DNA of 63,770 nt, from assembly GCA_023264815.1 (NCBI GenBank), contig JAHFUZ010000023.1, forward strand, positions 1 through 63,770, given 5' to 3'. The notes under the pieces were generated by a model, which was given only the letters and a program-made list of their open reading frames with translations, was not told the origin of the DNA and made no database searches. Position numbers and translations under genes: made by a program. The DNA comes from Arthrobacter sp. Lineage in GTDB: Bacteria > Actinomycetota > Actinomycetes > Actinomycetales > Micrococcaceae. This document shows positions 51,020-61,620 of this stretch, piece by piece (positions within the stretch are counted from its first letter, which is position 1; every line of letters starts with the position of its first letter).

Positions 51020-51760
51020 ATGCTGCGTGTCAGGCCCGTCCATTTCACCTCCCGCCCCGAGCAGTGGGAGGAGCTCCTGGCCGCCCTGGGCCTGGCCAAG
51101 ACCGTTGACCAGGGCCCGTGGCGGGAGTTCGACGCCGGTTCGGGCCGGCTTGCGCTGCACGTGACCGAGCCCGGCTCCCCCGATGACGGGACCACGTCGT
51201 TGGGCGTGGAGGTGGGCGACCTCGCCGAGTTTGCCCGCCGCACCGGGCTCGCCGCCGGGGAGTCCGGCAGCACCACCGCCGACCTCATCACAGCCGACCA
51301 CGGCGAATCCTGCCGCATCACCGGCCGGGACGGTTTCAGCTTCCTGGCAGACCTGGGGGCGCGGGACGTTAACCAGGCCGGCGCGGACCCTGCCGTGGCT
51401 GTGGTGGGCGTCTGGTTCACGGCCGATCCCGGCGCTGCCGCCACCACGCTGCAGGACATTGGAGCCAGGTTCCGGCCTGTCCCGGACGCCGACGAAACCG
51501 CGGATTTCACGGCCAAGAACGGCGGCATGCTGATGGTGCGCCCCGCGTCCGGGACGCCGCGGTCGGGTCTGGGATTTGAGTACGACGGCGATCTGGGCAC
51601 CTTGCGCGGCCGTCTCGCCGGGGCCGGCCTGGACGTGAGCGAGACGGAGGAGGCGTTCGCCCGGACCCTGCACGTGGCCAACCCGGACGCCGGACCGGCT
51701 GGCCAGGCCCGGCACGTCCCGCCGACGCTCTGGATCTCTCAGCGGCTCGCCCAGCCGTGA
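51020..51760 (+). CDS. VOC (glyoxalase/dioxygenase) superfamily protein
   Basis: A 246-aa protein with two VOC-type beta-alpha-beta-beta-beta units (about 1-115 and 120-240): VRPVHFTSRPEQWEELLAAL and VVGVWFTADPGAAATTLQDI. Clear metal-binding His/Glu residues are not all evident, so it may be a binding rather than catalytic member. Strong ribosome binding site GAGGAGG. Confidence 0.75.
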   Translation: MLRVRPVHFTSRPEQWEELLAALGLAKTVDQGPWREFDAGSGRLALHVTEPGSPDDGTTSLGVEVGDLAEFARRTGLAAGESGSTTADLITADHGESCRITGRDGFSFLADLGARDVNQAGADPAVAVVGVWFTADPGAAATTLQDIGARFRPVPDADETADFTAKNGGMLMVRPASGTPRSGLGFEYDGDLGTLRGRLAGAGLDVSETEEAFARTLHVANPDAGPAGQARHVPPTLWISQRLAQP

Positions 51761-51903
51761 CATCCGAACCCTGACATCCGAACGGTGACCTCCGAGCAGC
51801 GGCCGGCAATCGAACGGCGACATGTCGGCGCCAAAAGCGACGCTTTACGCTGAGAGCTCACCTCTCACCGGCCCGGACGCGTCCAATGGGGTAGAACTTA
51901 ACC

Positions 51904-52443
51904 ATGAACGTTCGCACTCCTGACCCCAATCCCGGCTGGCTCTCCGAGGAGGACCTCTTTGAGGCCCGCGGGAGGCTCCCCATGATCTACGTGGAGGCCG
52001 TGCCGGTCAGGCTGGACCCGCTGGGGTTCGTGAACGAGGTGGGCACCCTGCTGCAGGCCGACGAAGACGGCAACATGATCCGGTCGCTGGTGTCCGGCCG
52101 CGTGATCTACCGCGAGACCATCCGCGGCGCACTCCTTCGCCACATGGAGAAAGACCTCGGCCCGCTCGCGTTCCCGCAGCTCCCCATCAGCCCGGTGCCG
52201 TTCACGGTGGCCGAATACTTCCCCGCCCCCTCCCACACCGGCTTCACCGACGACCGCCAACACGCCGTGTCCCTGGCATACGTCATCCCCGTGACGGGCG
52301 AATGCGAGCCCCGCCAGGACGCCCTCGAACTGACGTGGATGACCCCCGAAGAAGTGCTGAGCCCCGGTGTCCAGCTCGAATTCAGCGGCGGCCGCGGCGC
52401 CCTGGTCCGCCAGGCTCTGGCCTTCGCCGGAGTGGGTTTCTGA
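51904..52443 (+). CDS. NUDIX-like protein (DUF4916 type)
   Basis: A 179-aa protein starting MNVRTPDPNPGWLSEEDL, a beginning typical of the DUF4916 NUDIX-fold family. The canonical Nudix box (GX5EX7REUXEEXGU) is absent; a degenerate version is SGRVIYRETIRGALLRHMEK. It may therefore not hydrolyse nucleoside diphosphates. The 140-bp gap before it contains only short GACATCCGA-like direct words. Confidence 0.75.
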   Translation: MNVRTPDPNPGWLSEEDLFEARGRLPMIYVEAVPVRLDPLGFVNEVGTLLQADEDGNMIRSLVSGRVIYRETIRGALLRHMEKDLGPLAFPQLPISPVPFTVAEYFPAPSHTGFTDDRQHAVSLAYVIPVTGECEPRQDALELTWMTPEEVLSPGVQLEFSGGRGALVRQALAFAGVGF

Positions 52444-52530
52444 CTCCCGCGGGATCCCCGGCGTCCCGTACTTGGCGTGCCCTGCTTTGTAGACTGTAGG
52501 GCGGACCGCAAGAGAATTTAAGGACCCCCC

Positions 52531-53562
52531 ATGACCGAAACCCCAGCCGCCAGGCACTACAGCGAACAGCAGGCTGGATCACTGACGTCCGGCGACCAGC
52601 TCCTCCTGCCCGACGGTGGGCGCACCGCCGAAGTCCAGCGGATAGAGGTGGAAACCGACGATTTCGGCACCCCTGCGATGGTCCTCGCCAATCTCACCGG
52701 CGGCGGCACCATCCGCATCGCCGCGGGCTCAACCGTCAGGATCGTGGACGCCCCGGGCGGCGAGGGGGCAGACGCGGGCGAGCCACTTCAGGGCTCAGCG
52801 TCCGACGCCGTCACGCAGCTTCCCGTGGCAGTGGCACTGCCTGCCGAGCAGCCCACCACGGAAGACGAGGCAGCACCGGCGGCTCCCGCCGTCGTCGTTC
52901 CTCCGCTGCCTGCCATCCCGCCTGCGGCGAGCGGCCCGTCCGCGGAGGAACTGGCGCGGATCCCCGCGCCGCAGGGCACCCCGGAGTCTGTGGTGGAAGC
53001 CGCCGCGGAAGCGCACCCCGACGCCGTGGGTGTGCTGCTGCTGGCGGACAAGCTGGCCAAAGGCATCAACTTCAAGTCCGGAAGCTGCCTGAAGGACCTC
53101 AGCGACCTCGCCCACGAGCTGTTTATCACCCTGAAGGACCCTGACGGTGCCCTGGCCGTGGCGGACCTTCTCAACGTCCTGCCGTTCGATGGCAACCCGG
53201 GCCGGTGGGCTTCCGTGGAGGCGTCGCTGGCGTTGTCGAGCTACATCTGCCGCCAGGACCGGCAGGACGGGCGCGCCGATGTGTACGAGAAGCTGCTGCG
53301 CACACCGGAGAACCAGGAAACGGACCCCTTCAAGGCGCGCATGAACGCCAAGGTCCGCCAGCGGTCCCTGAACGAACCGAACCTGTACGACAAAGAGATT
53401 TTCCGCTCCATCGACAACTCCAACCACGAGGCCGAACGGGAATGGCGGCTGCTGCGCCTGGAGTCCCTGCTGTTCCTGCGGGCCCACGGCGGGTCCGAGA
53501 CCATCGGCGCCGGCGAGCTGCAGCGCCGGATCAGCAACGAGCTCGAGGCTGTCAGGGCCTGA
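52531..53562 (+). CDS. Hypothetical protein with helical C-terminal domain
   Basis: A 343-aa protein. The N-terminus (about 10-80) is a small beta domain (GDQLLLPDGGRTAEVQRIEV), followed by an Ala/Pro-rich linker (85-150) and a TPR-like helical domain (155-340: AHELFITLKDPDGALAVADL; RWASVEASLALSSYICRQDR). The C-terminal part resembles a family seen in Arthrobacter and relatives of unknown function (DUF6707-like); I am not certain of that name. Confidence 0.65.
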   Translation: MTETPAARHYSEQQAGSLTSGDQLLLPDGGRTAEVQRIEVETDDFGTPAMVLANLTGGGTIRIAAGSTVRIVDAPGGEGADAGEPLQGSASDAVTQLPVAVALPAEQPTTEDEAAPAAPAVVVPPLPAIPPAASGPSAEELARIPAPQGTPESVVEAAAEAHPDAVGVLLLADKLAKGINFKSGSCLKDLSDLAHELFITLKDPDGALAVADLLNVLPFDGNPGRWASVEASLALSSYICRQDRQDGRADVYEKLLRTPENQETDPFKARMNAKVRQRSLNEPNLYDKEIFRSIDNSNHEAEREWRLLRLESLLFLRAHGGSETIGAGELQRRISNELEAVRA

Positions 53563-53611
53563 ACCAAATGCCCCCTACCCGGGCCTGCCCCTGAGTTGTA
53601 CATTCGGGGAT

Positions 53612-54337
53612 ATGACGAACAATCTGAGCGTTGTGGTTAATGCTGATGCGCCGCAGGTCTGGACCATGCTGCGCGAACCGGCCAAAGTGGCCCAGTGGCA
53701 CGGCTGGGACACGGAGGAACTGGCCGCCGAAATCAACGAGATCTACTTTGGCAGTAACGTCGTCGAAGCCCCGGACCACACCAGCCTGACCGCCAACGGG
53801 GGCGATGTTTTTGACCTGAAACCGGTGTCCGGCGGGACCCAGGTCAGCATCACCCGGGCGGCCCTGGACCACAATTCCGAGTGGGCGGCGTGGGACGAGG
53901 ACATCACCCAGGGCTGGCTGACGTTCCTGCACCAGCTCCGTTTTGCCTTGGAACACCATCCGCACGGCAAACGGCACACCCTGTTCTTCGAGTTCCCGGG
54001 CGGGAAAGGCTCGGCCATCGACAAGCTGGGCCTGTCCGATGTTCCCAAGCCCGGCGAGCCGTACCAGCTGACACTGGCCACCGGGGAGGAAATCGCGGGC
54101 AAGGTCTGGTACCGCAGCAACCACCAGGTGGGGCTCACCGTCCACGGCTACGCCGAGCACGGTGACGGCCTGCTGATCGTCGCGGATCAGCCCGTCATCG
54201 AGGAGGTCAGGCCCGACGGCGGCTCGATCGTGATTGCCTCCACCTACGATCTGGGAGCCCACAAGCTGGAGTCCATCCAGACCTCCTGGGACGCCTGGCG
54301 GACTGAGAACTACCCCACAGAGAAGGCGGCCCACTGA
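53612..54337 (+). CDS. SRPBCC-domain protein
   Basis: A 241-aa protein with an N-terminal START-like/AHSA1 fold (LSVVVNADAPQVWTMLREPA ... WLTFLHQLRFALEHH). A second half of about 100 residues adds another beta-rich part. It probably binds a small hydrophobic ligand. It ends 33 bp before the tgt gene. Confidence 0.75.
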   Translation: MTNNLSVVVNADAPQVWTMLREPAKVAQWHGWDTEELAAEINEIYFGSNVVEAPDHTSLTANGGDVFDLKPVSGGTQVSITRAALDHNSEWAAWDEDITQGWLTFLHQLRFALEHHPHGKRHTLFFEFPGGKGSAIDKLGLSDVPKPGEPYQLTLATGEEIAGKVWYRSNHQVGLTVHGYAEHGDGLLIVADQPVIEEVRPDGGSIVIASTYDLGAHKLESIQTSWDAWRTENYPTEKAAH

Positions 54338-54367
54338 GGGTTTGGCGGGGTTTGCTGGCACACTTGA

Positions 54368-55702
<1,335 letters not shown>

Positions 55703-55737
55703 ACGCTGATCCCGGTTGCCTCCGCTATCCTGACCAG

Positions 55738-56487
55738 ATGCTCATTGAGATCCCGGCCGCAGCAGGCCCCGCCGAAGCCATCGTTGCCCGCCCGTCCACC
55801 GGTGAGGGCCCGTTCCCGGGCGTCATCCTCTACATGGACGCCTTCGGCCTGCGCCCCCTCATCGAGGAAATGGCCCAGCGCATCGCGGACTGGGGCTATG
55901 TGGTCCTGGCGCCGAACGCCTTCTACCGCGACGGCACCGCCGCCCAACTTGCGCCCACCGTGGACATGACCACGCCGGAGGGCCGGGCAGTTGCGGGCAA
56001 GGCGGCGTTCCCGCGGGTGGGGCACCTCACCACGGACAAGGCACTGCCGGACATTGACGCCTGGGTCAAGGCGCTCGAAACGCTCGACGGCGTCACGCCG
56101 GGTCCCATCGGCACGTTCGGTTACTGCATGGGCGCCAGGCTCGCGGTGCGCACCGCCACCGCGCACCCCGAGGTGGTTGCCGCCTGCGGCGGCTTCCACG
56201 GCGGCGGGCTGGCGACGGACGAACCTGACAGCCCGCACCTGGGGCTCGGGCGGGCCCGGGCGCAGTTCGTGTTCGGCCACGCCGACCATGACCAGAGCAT
56301 GGATCCCGGCGCCGTCGCGCGGCTGGGCAAGGCCCTCGACGATGCCGGGCTGGAGGCGTCCAACGAAATCTATGCGGGAGCACCGCACGGCTACACGATG
56401 GCGGACACCTCGATGTTCCACGCCGAGGCCACGGAGCGGCACTTCACCGAACTCCGTGCCCTCCTCGACGGGACGCTGAAGTCCTAG
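55738..56487 (+). CDS. Dienelactone hydrolase family protein
   Basis: A 249-aa alpha/beta hydrolase. The catalytic triad is visible: Cys in FGYCMGAR, Asp in GHADHD and His in APHGYTM. The nucleophile Cys places it with dienelactone hydrolases rather than esterases. It lies 35 bp after tgt; a functional link is not obvious. Confidence 0.87.
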   Translation: MLIEIPAAAGPAEAIVARPSTGEGPFPGVILYMDAFGLRPLIEEMAQRIADWGYVVLAPNAFYRDGTAAQLAPTVDMTTPEGRAVAGKAAFPRVGHLTTDKALPDIDAWVKALETLDGVTPGPIGTFGYCMGARLAVRTATAHPEVVAACGGFHGGGLATDEPDSPHLGLGRARAQFVFGHADHDQSMDPGAVARLGKALDDAGLEASNEIYAGAPHGYTMADTSMFHAEATERHFTELRALLDGTLKS

Positions 56488-56584
56488 CCACACCCCATCG
56501 ATTGATCCCCACCGGCCTTTTGAAGGCTCAAAACGGCTGTTACGGAGCAATGGATGCAGAGGGAAGCACGACGTCGGGCGGCAG

Positions 56585-57304
56585 CTATGCAGCCCCGTAG
56601 CTGGGTTCGCGCTTCTTGATCCAGCCGATCACCAGGGACGTCACCGGGACGAACAGGAACTCCACCAGGGTCTTGTAGAGGAAGCCCACCACCACGTAGT
56701 TCACAAACATGCCGACGTCCGTGATGCCGATGACGGAGGCGGCGATGCTGCAGAAGATCAGCGTGTCCACGAACTCACCGGCCACCGACGAGCCCATGAT
56801 CCGCGCCCACAGGGACTTCTCACCGGTGCGCGCCTTCATCTTGACCAGGATCCAGGAGTTGATGGTCTGCCCGGCCAGGAACGCCAGCAGCGAGGCGAGC
56901 ACAATCTGCGGCACCGGCCCCAGCGCACCCTCCAGGGCGGCCTGCTTGGACGCACCGAACTCGTCGTCAAAGCCGGGCAGCGCGATGATCACCCAGTAGC
57001 AGACCGATGCGAACACGGACAGCGCGAAGGTGGTGACAATCGCCTTGCGCGCCACCTTGAAGCCATATACCTCGCTGATGACATCGCCCAGGATGTAGGC
57101 GAGCGGGAAGAGGAAGAAGCCGCCGTCGGTGATGATCGGGCCAATCGCCACGCCTTTGGACGCGCCGATGTTGGACAGGATCAGCACCACGGCCATAAAC
57201 GCCAGCATGATGCCAAAGTAGGGCGAGCCAATGGAGGCGAATTTCGGTGCTGCGCCGGAGGGTTTGGTGGCGGGCAGGGCGTCAGGGCCTGAGGGGGAAG
57301 GCAT
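56585..57304 (-). CDS. Queuosine-precursor transporter (YhhQ/VUT family)
   Basis: A 239-aa membrane protein with six to seven spans. The segment NIGASKGVAIGPIITDGGFF and FPLAYILGDVISEVYGFKVA are marks of the YhhQ/COG1738 family, which takes up preQ0 or preQ1. A hydrophilic N-terminal extension of about 25 residues is present. No queuosine biosynthesis gene is in the window, so tgt plus this transporter would make a salvage route. Confidence 0.88.
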   Translation of the reverse strand: MPSPSGPDALPATKPSGAAPKFASIGSPYFGIMLAFMAVVLILSNIGASKGVAIGPIITDGGFFLFPLAYILGDVISEVYGFKVARKAIVTTFALSVFASVCYWVIIALPGFDDEFGASKQAALEGALGPVPQIVLASLLAFLAGQTINSWILVKMKARTGEKSLWARIMGSSVAGEFVDTLIFCSIAASVIGITDVGMFVNYVVVGFLYKTLVEFLFVPVTSLVIGWIKKREPSYGAA

Positions 57305-57420
57305 GGGGATTTCCGTTCATAGTGGTTCGCTCGGGGGCCGCTGCCTCAACGTGGGCTGGGCGGGACACCGGCTGTATTAGCACTGTCACGCCATTCTCCC
57401 ACTCCCCCGGCCATGGCAGT

Positions 57421-57471
57421 TTTTGAACGTGTTCAGTTCCGTGCCATACTCAATTCTGAACACGTTCAAAA
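57421..57471. promoter_or_regulatory. Double palindromic operator upstream of the TetR gene
   Basis: TGAACGTGTTCA (57424-57435) and TGAACACGTTCA (57457-57468) are near-perfect palindromes, and the 16-bp arms around them (57421-57436 and 57456-57471) are exact inverted copies of each other. They flank the likely promoter and end at the ribosome binding site AGGAG. This is the classic pattern for TetR self-repression. Confidence 0.85.
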
Positions 57472-57481
57472 GGAGACATCG

Positions 57482-58138
57482 GTGGCAGCGAAGAGCGAGC
57501 AAACCCGGCAGCACCTGGCGGATATCGCGCTGCGCATGTTCCGGGAGGTCGGCTTCGAGAAAACCACCATGCGGGCCATCGCCACGGAGGCCGGCGTCTC
57601 GGTGGGCAACGCCTACTACTACTTCGCGTCCAAGGACGATCTCGTCCAGGAGCTGTACATCCAGGTCCAGGCCGAACACGCCGCCAAGGCCCAGCAGGCA
57701 CTCGAGGGCCTCACCGATCTGGGCAGCCGGCTGAAGGCTACACTGCACGCCGGCCTGGACGTCATGGCCCCCTACCACCGCTTCGGTGCCGACTTCGCCG
57801 CCACAGCCATCCGGCCGACGTCGCCCGTCAACCCCTTCGCGGGAGAATCCACCGCTGCCCGCGAGGCGTCGCTGGGCATCTTCCGGGCGGCCGTGGAAGG
57901 GGCCAGTCCGCCGGCGCCGAAGAAGCTGCGCGCAGATCTCCCGGAGCTGCTGTGGCTGGGCTACATGGGGATCGCACTGTTCTGGGTGTACGACACCTCG
58001 GAAGGCCAGCGCCGTACCAGAAAACTCGTGGACGGAGCCGTCCCGCTGATCGCCCGGGGACTCTCGCTCGCAAAAATCCCGGGCGTCAACATGGTACTGG
58101 ACGATGTCCTCAGCCTGAGCCGCAGCATCCGCAACTGA
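57482..58138 (+). CDS. TetR-family regulator
   Basis: A 218-aa regulator. The HTH is ALRMFREVGFEKTTMRAIAT followed by EAGVSVGNAYYYFASKDDLV. The C-terminal ligand domain is about 75-215. GTG 57482 has AAGGAGACATC and makes the normal TetR length; the frame upstream lies over the operators. It is the first gene of an operon with an SDR-like epimerase 30 bp downstream. Confidence 0.9.
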   Translation: MAAKSEQTRQHLADIALRMFREVGFEKTTMRAIATEAGVSVGNAYYYFASKDDLVQELYIQVQAEHAAKAQQALEGLTDLGSRLKATLHAGLDVMAPYHRFGADFAATAIRPTSPVNPFAGESTAAREASLGIFRAAVEGASPPAPKKLRADLPELLWLGYMGIALFWVYDTSEGQRRTRKLVDGAVPLIARGLSLAKIPGVNMVLDDVLSLSRSIRN

Positions 58139-58168
58139 AGGCACCACCGACACAAACAGGGGGAACAT

Positions 58169-59080
58169 ATGACCAGGACCAAAACCGTGGTGCTTGCCGG
58201 GGCCTCAGGCTTCATCGGCACGTACCTCCGCGTCCGGTTCGAGCAGGACGGCTGGACGGTGCGCACCATCGGCCGCCGGGCAACCAAGGATTCGGCCGAG
58301 TCCGCAGACTGGAACGGCGACGGCGCCATCACCAGGGTGTTGGACGGCGCCAACTTGCTGGTCAACCTCGCAGGGCGGTCGGTCAACTGCCGCTACAACG
58401 CGCGGAACAAGGCAGCCATCCTCGGCTCCCGCGTTGCCACCACCTCGGCACTGGGGCGGGCCCTGGCAGCGTGCCAGGAGCCGCCGTCGTGCTGGCTTAA
58501 CGCGAGTACCGGCACCATCTACCGGCATGCTGAGGACCGGCCCCAGAGGGAGTCCGACGGCGATCTTGGCAGCGGCTTTTCGGTGGATGTGGCACGCGCG
58601 TGGGAAGCCGCCCTGGAGGCCGCAGACACTCCCCGGACCAGGAAGGTTGCGTTGCGGATCGCCATCGTCCTCGGGCCGGGCGGCGGTGCACTGCGGCCCT
58701 TTGCCACCCTGGCGCGGCTCGGCCTGGGCGGACACATGGGCAATGGGGACCAGAAGTTCAGCTGGATCCACGTGGAGGACCTGTACCGCGCGGTCCGTTT
58801 CCTGCACTTGCGGACCGACATCTCCGGGCCGGTAAACGTGGCCTCGCCGGACGTGGTGGAAAACCGCGAGCTGATGCGCCTTGTCCGGCGGGCGTACGGC
58901 GCCAGGTTTGGCATCCCCACCCCGGCGTGGCTGCTGCGGCTTGGCGCCAGGCTGATCCGCACCGAGACCGAACTTGTCCTCAAAAGCCGGTGGGTGCAGC
59001 CGCAGAAACTGCTCGACGCCGGCTTCATCTACCGGCAGCCCGAACTGGGGCGCGCATTGCTCAGCATCGCCAAGCGGTGA
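58169..59080 (+). CDS. TIGR01777-type NAD-dependent epimerase
   Basis: A 303-aa extended SDR of the TIGR01777 (SulA/YfcH-like, DUF1731) family. Motifs: GASGFIGTYL, the NLAGRSVNCRY block, LNASTGTIYRHAED and SWIHVEDLYRAVRFL. The DUF1731 tail GFIYRQPELGRALLSI is present. The substrate is unknown. It is probably controlled by the TetR protein encoded just upstream. Confidence 0.88.
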   Translation: MTRTKTVVLAGASGFIGTYLRVRFEQDGWTVRTIGRRATKDSAESADWNGDGAITRVLDGANLLVNLAGRSVNCRYNARNKAAILGSRVATTSALGRALAACQEPPSCWLNASTGTIYRHAEDRPQRESDGDLGSGFSVDVARAWEAALEAADTPRTRKVALRIAIVLGPGGGALRPFATLARLGLGGHMGNGDQKFSWIHVEDLYRAVRFLHLRTDISGPVNVASPDVVENRELMRLVRRAYGARFGIPTPAWLLRLGARLIRTETELVLKSRWVQPQKLLDAGFIYRQPELGRALLSIAKR

Positions 59081-59168
59081 GCCGGGCGCAGCGCGTGACG
59101 TTCGGCCCAGACACGTTCCTCCTGGGCGCCGGCGTCGGCCGCACGGCGCCGGATGGCAGGATAGATGC

Positions 59169-60026
59169 ATGACTTTTGCCTCAACCGCCGCCCAGTCCCC
59201 CGCCGCTTCTCCCGCCGTCGTCCTCACGATTGCCGGTTCCGAAGCCACCGGCGGTGCGGGCGCCCAGGCCGACCTGAAGACGTTCCAGGAGCTGGGCGTC
59301 TTTGGCATCGCCAACCTCACCTGCATTGTGTCGTTCGACCCGAACCACAGCTGGAACCACCGGTTCATGCCGGTGGACCAGCAGGTGATCGCCCACCAAC
59401 TGGAAGCGACGACGGCGGCCTACGGTCCGGCGTCGGGCGCTCCCTCCGTGCTGGACACGGTGAAGATCGGCATGCTGGGCAGCCCGGACACCATTGCCAC
59501 GGTGGCCGGGTCCCTGGCGGCCAACGGGTTCCGCAACGTGGTGCTTGACCCCGTGCTGATCTGCAAGGGCCAGGAGCCGGGCCATGCGCTGGACACGGAC
59601 CAGGCCCTGAAGGCTCAGATCCTGCCGCTGGCCACGTTTGTGACGCCCAACCACTTCGAAGCGGAGTCCCTGTCCGGCCTGGCGATCACCGATGTCGAAT
59701 CCCTCAAAGCCGCGGCCATCCGCATCCATGAGCTCAGCGGCGCCACAGTGCTCGCCAAAGGTGGAGTGCGGCTGGCGGGCCCGGACGCCGTCGACGTCTA
59801 TTACGACGGTGAGACACTCGAGGTCCTCAGCGCCCCCAAGGTGGGCGAGGTGGCTGTTTCCGGCGCCGGCTGCTCGCTGGCCGCTGCCGTGACGGCGGAA
59901 CTCGCCAAGGGCGCCACCCCGCTGGAAGCCGCCCGCACCGCCAAGGGCTTTGTCACCGCCGGCATCCGCAACCGGGTGTCCTCAGGCGCCCCGTTCGACG
60001 CCCTCTGGCAGGGCGGCCCCCGCTAA
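59169..60026 (+). CDS. pdxK: PdxK/ThiD-like pyridoxine or HMP kinase
   Basis: A 285-aa ribokinase-fold kinase. Visible are LTIAGSEATGGAGAQADLKT, the LDTVKIGML segment, VLDPVLICKGQE, VTPNHFEAE, and the anion hole VSGAGCSLAAAV. The anion-hole Cys (GAGC, not GTGC) and the SEATGGAG start match ThiD-like pyridoxine/pyridoxamine kinases of Gram-positive bacteria. It feeds pyridoxal phosphate salvage. ATG 59169 gives the family start; upstream in-frame codons overlap the epimerase. Confidence 0.85.
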   Translation: MTFASTAAQSPAASPAVVLTIAGSEATGGAGAQADLKTFQELGVFGIANLTCIVSFDPNHSWNHRFMPVDQQVIAHQLEATTAAYGPASGAPSVLDTVKIGMLGSPDTIATVAGSLAANGFRNVVLDPVLICKGQEPGHALDTDQALKAQILPLATFVTPNHFEAESLSGLAITDVESLKAAAIRIHELSGATVLAKGGVRLAGPDAVDVYYDGETLEVLSAPKVGEVAVSGAGCSLAAAVTAELAKGATPLEAARTAKGFVTAGIRNRVSSGAPFDALWQGGPR

Positions 60027-60054
60027 CCACCGTCCGCCCGCCGCCCCCACCCCG

Positions 60055-60157
60055 GACGCTCTCTCACTTAATGTGGGGTTTTCCCCAACGGTCTCTCACT
60101 TTCTTCGGGAAAGTGAGAGACCGTTCGAGTATTTCCTGCGTTAAGTGCAAGAGCGTC
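60055..60157. repeat. Dispersed double-hairpin repeat, copy 2
   Basis: Outer arms GACGCTCTCTCACTTAA and TTAAGTGCAAGAGCGTC enclose an inner hairpin with a 16-bp perfect stem (ACGGTCTCTCACTTTC with GAAAGTGAGAGACCGT, loop TTCGG). The inner stem differs from copy 1 by C-to-G and G-to-C on opposite arms, which keeps the pairing. Confidence 0.88.
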
Positions 60158-60185
60158 TGAGGATGCGGACGACGGCGGGCGCGTC

Positions 60186-61475
60186 CTAGCGCGGGTCGGC
60201 GACCGTTCCCATGAACAGGGGCAGGCCGGTCTCCTCGTGCACGATCTGGTAGTGGAACGGCCGGTCGAAATCGATGGTCCGCTCGGGCTGCGGCGGGGCG
60301 CTGGTGGCCATGCCGTTGATCTGGGTGACGGCGGCCGCGATGGTGCCCTTTTCGGCCACCGTGATGTTGGCAGCCTGGGCGGCCTGCGTGATCATCATCT
60401 GCGGCTGGATCCCGTTGAAGTCCTCCGTGGTGCCGAGCATCGCCTGCAGGCCCAGCGCCCCGAAGACCTTCCGGAGGTCAAAGCTGCTCTTGTGGTCCCA
60501 GCGTGGCAGCTGGATCTGGACTGACTCGGGCTGGGCAGCACCCAAGGCGCCGGCGATTTCCGTGAGCTGTTCCGCGCTGAAAGCCGGTGAAGCGGGACGG
60601 GCCGCTGCTGTGTCCTCCGGGAGGACCAGCCGCATGACGAAACCGTCGGCGTAGGGAAGGTCCACCCCCTGCCAGCCAGCGCCTTGCGCGTATTTCATCC
60701 GGAGTGCGTTATGCATTGCGGGCACGCTGATGTCCTCGCCGGCGGCCGTGGTGAAGGGCAGGTCCGAGGTGTTGTCGGGGTCGAACGGTGCGCGCCAGGC
60801 CGCGGCAAAGTACAGGGAGTTGAGCAGGCTGAACGTGTTGTCCGGATCGTACTGTGCGGGGGCTTCCTTGATCCGGCCGCCGGTGTTCCGGTTCACCCAG
60901 GCATCGATGGCGGGCTTCGTGGCACCTTCATCGCTGAAATCCACGGGATAAACGCCTGTTCCATAGTGCCGGGCCAAGGTGGCCAGGAACGGTTTCCCGG
61001 TGGGCACGTCCTTGTCCACGAACAGTCCGTTAACCGCATGCATGACCGGTTTGCGCGGCGGGTTCTGTTCATCCACTGATCCGGGGTCGCCGTCGAAGTT
61101 TTCGAGTGAACGCAGCACCGAGTTCATCGCTTCGTCACGGTTTTCCGCGGGGAACTGCAGGACACGGTCCATCTCCGTTGCCGTCCAGCCGGACGCGCCC
61201 GCCCGCAGCATGGCGAGGGCGATCAGGAGGCTCCCGGGCGAGGACACGACGTTCCCGCCGGAACTGTCGCCACCGTCACCGCCGTCGGCCAACATCGCCT
61301 CGCCGAGGACAAGCGCGGAAGCCCGGAAGGAGCGCAGTTCAGCGGCGTACGCCGCGCCGTCCACGGAAACCCGTTCGACGCCGTCGGCCGTGAGAAGTTC
61401 CGGCGGCCCCGGCGCCGCACATGCCGTTAAAGCCAGCAATGCGCCGACCGCAATCAACCGCTGCACACGAGCCAT
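60186..61475 (-). CDS. Lipoprotein serpin (serine protease inhibitor)
   Basis: A 429-aa serpin with lipobox LLALTACAAP, so it is anchored outside the cell. Serpin marks are NVVSSPGSLLIALAMLRAGA, NTGGRIKEAP, NTFSLLNSLYFAAAWRAPFD, the hinge EKGTIAAAVT and the end FDRPFHYQIVHEETGLPLFM with GTVADP. Counting from the hinge puts P1-P1' near T-S in NGMATSAPP, so a protease with a taste for small residues is the likely target. The small hinge residues mean it can act as a true suicide inhibitor. Long Gly/Asp/Ser insert near residues 65-75. Confidence 0.88.
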   Translation of the reverse strand: MARVQRLIAVGALLALTACAAPGPPELLTADGVERVSVDGAAYAAELRSFRASALVLGEAMLADGGDGGDSSGGNVVSSPGSLLIALAMLRAGASGWTATEMDRVLQFPAENRDEAMNSVLRSLENFDGDPGSVDEQNPPRKPVMHAVNGLFVDKDVPTGKPFLATLARHYGTGVYPVDFSDEGATKPAIDAWVNRNTGGRIKEAPAQYDPDNTFSLLNSLYFAAAWRAPFDPDNTSDLPFTTAAGEDISVPAMHNALRMKYAQGAGWQGVDLPYADGFVMRLVLPEDTAAARPASPAFSAEQLTEIAGALGAAQPESVQIQLPRWDHKSSFDLRKVFGALGLQAMLGTTEDFNGIQPQMMITQAAQAANITVAEKGTIAAAVTQINGMATSAPPQPERTIDFDRPFHYQIVHEETGLPLFMGTVADPR

Positions 61476-61620
61476 CTCTGTTGCCTCCCCGGGACACGAC
61501 GGCAGGAATCCGCCTTCTCCCAGTCAATCAGCGACGGCGTCGCGGGACGATGCCGGTGGGGTCACGCTTTGCACTCGTTTTGGTATCACGGCGGGGCGGG
61601 GTTCGGCCGGACCCGTGAGC

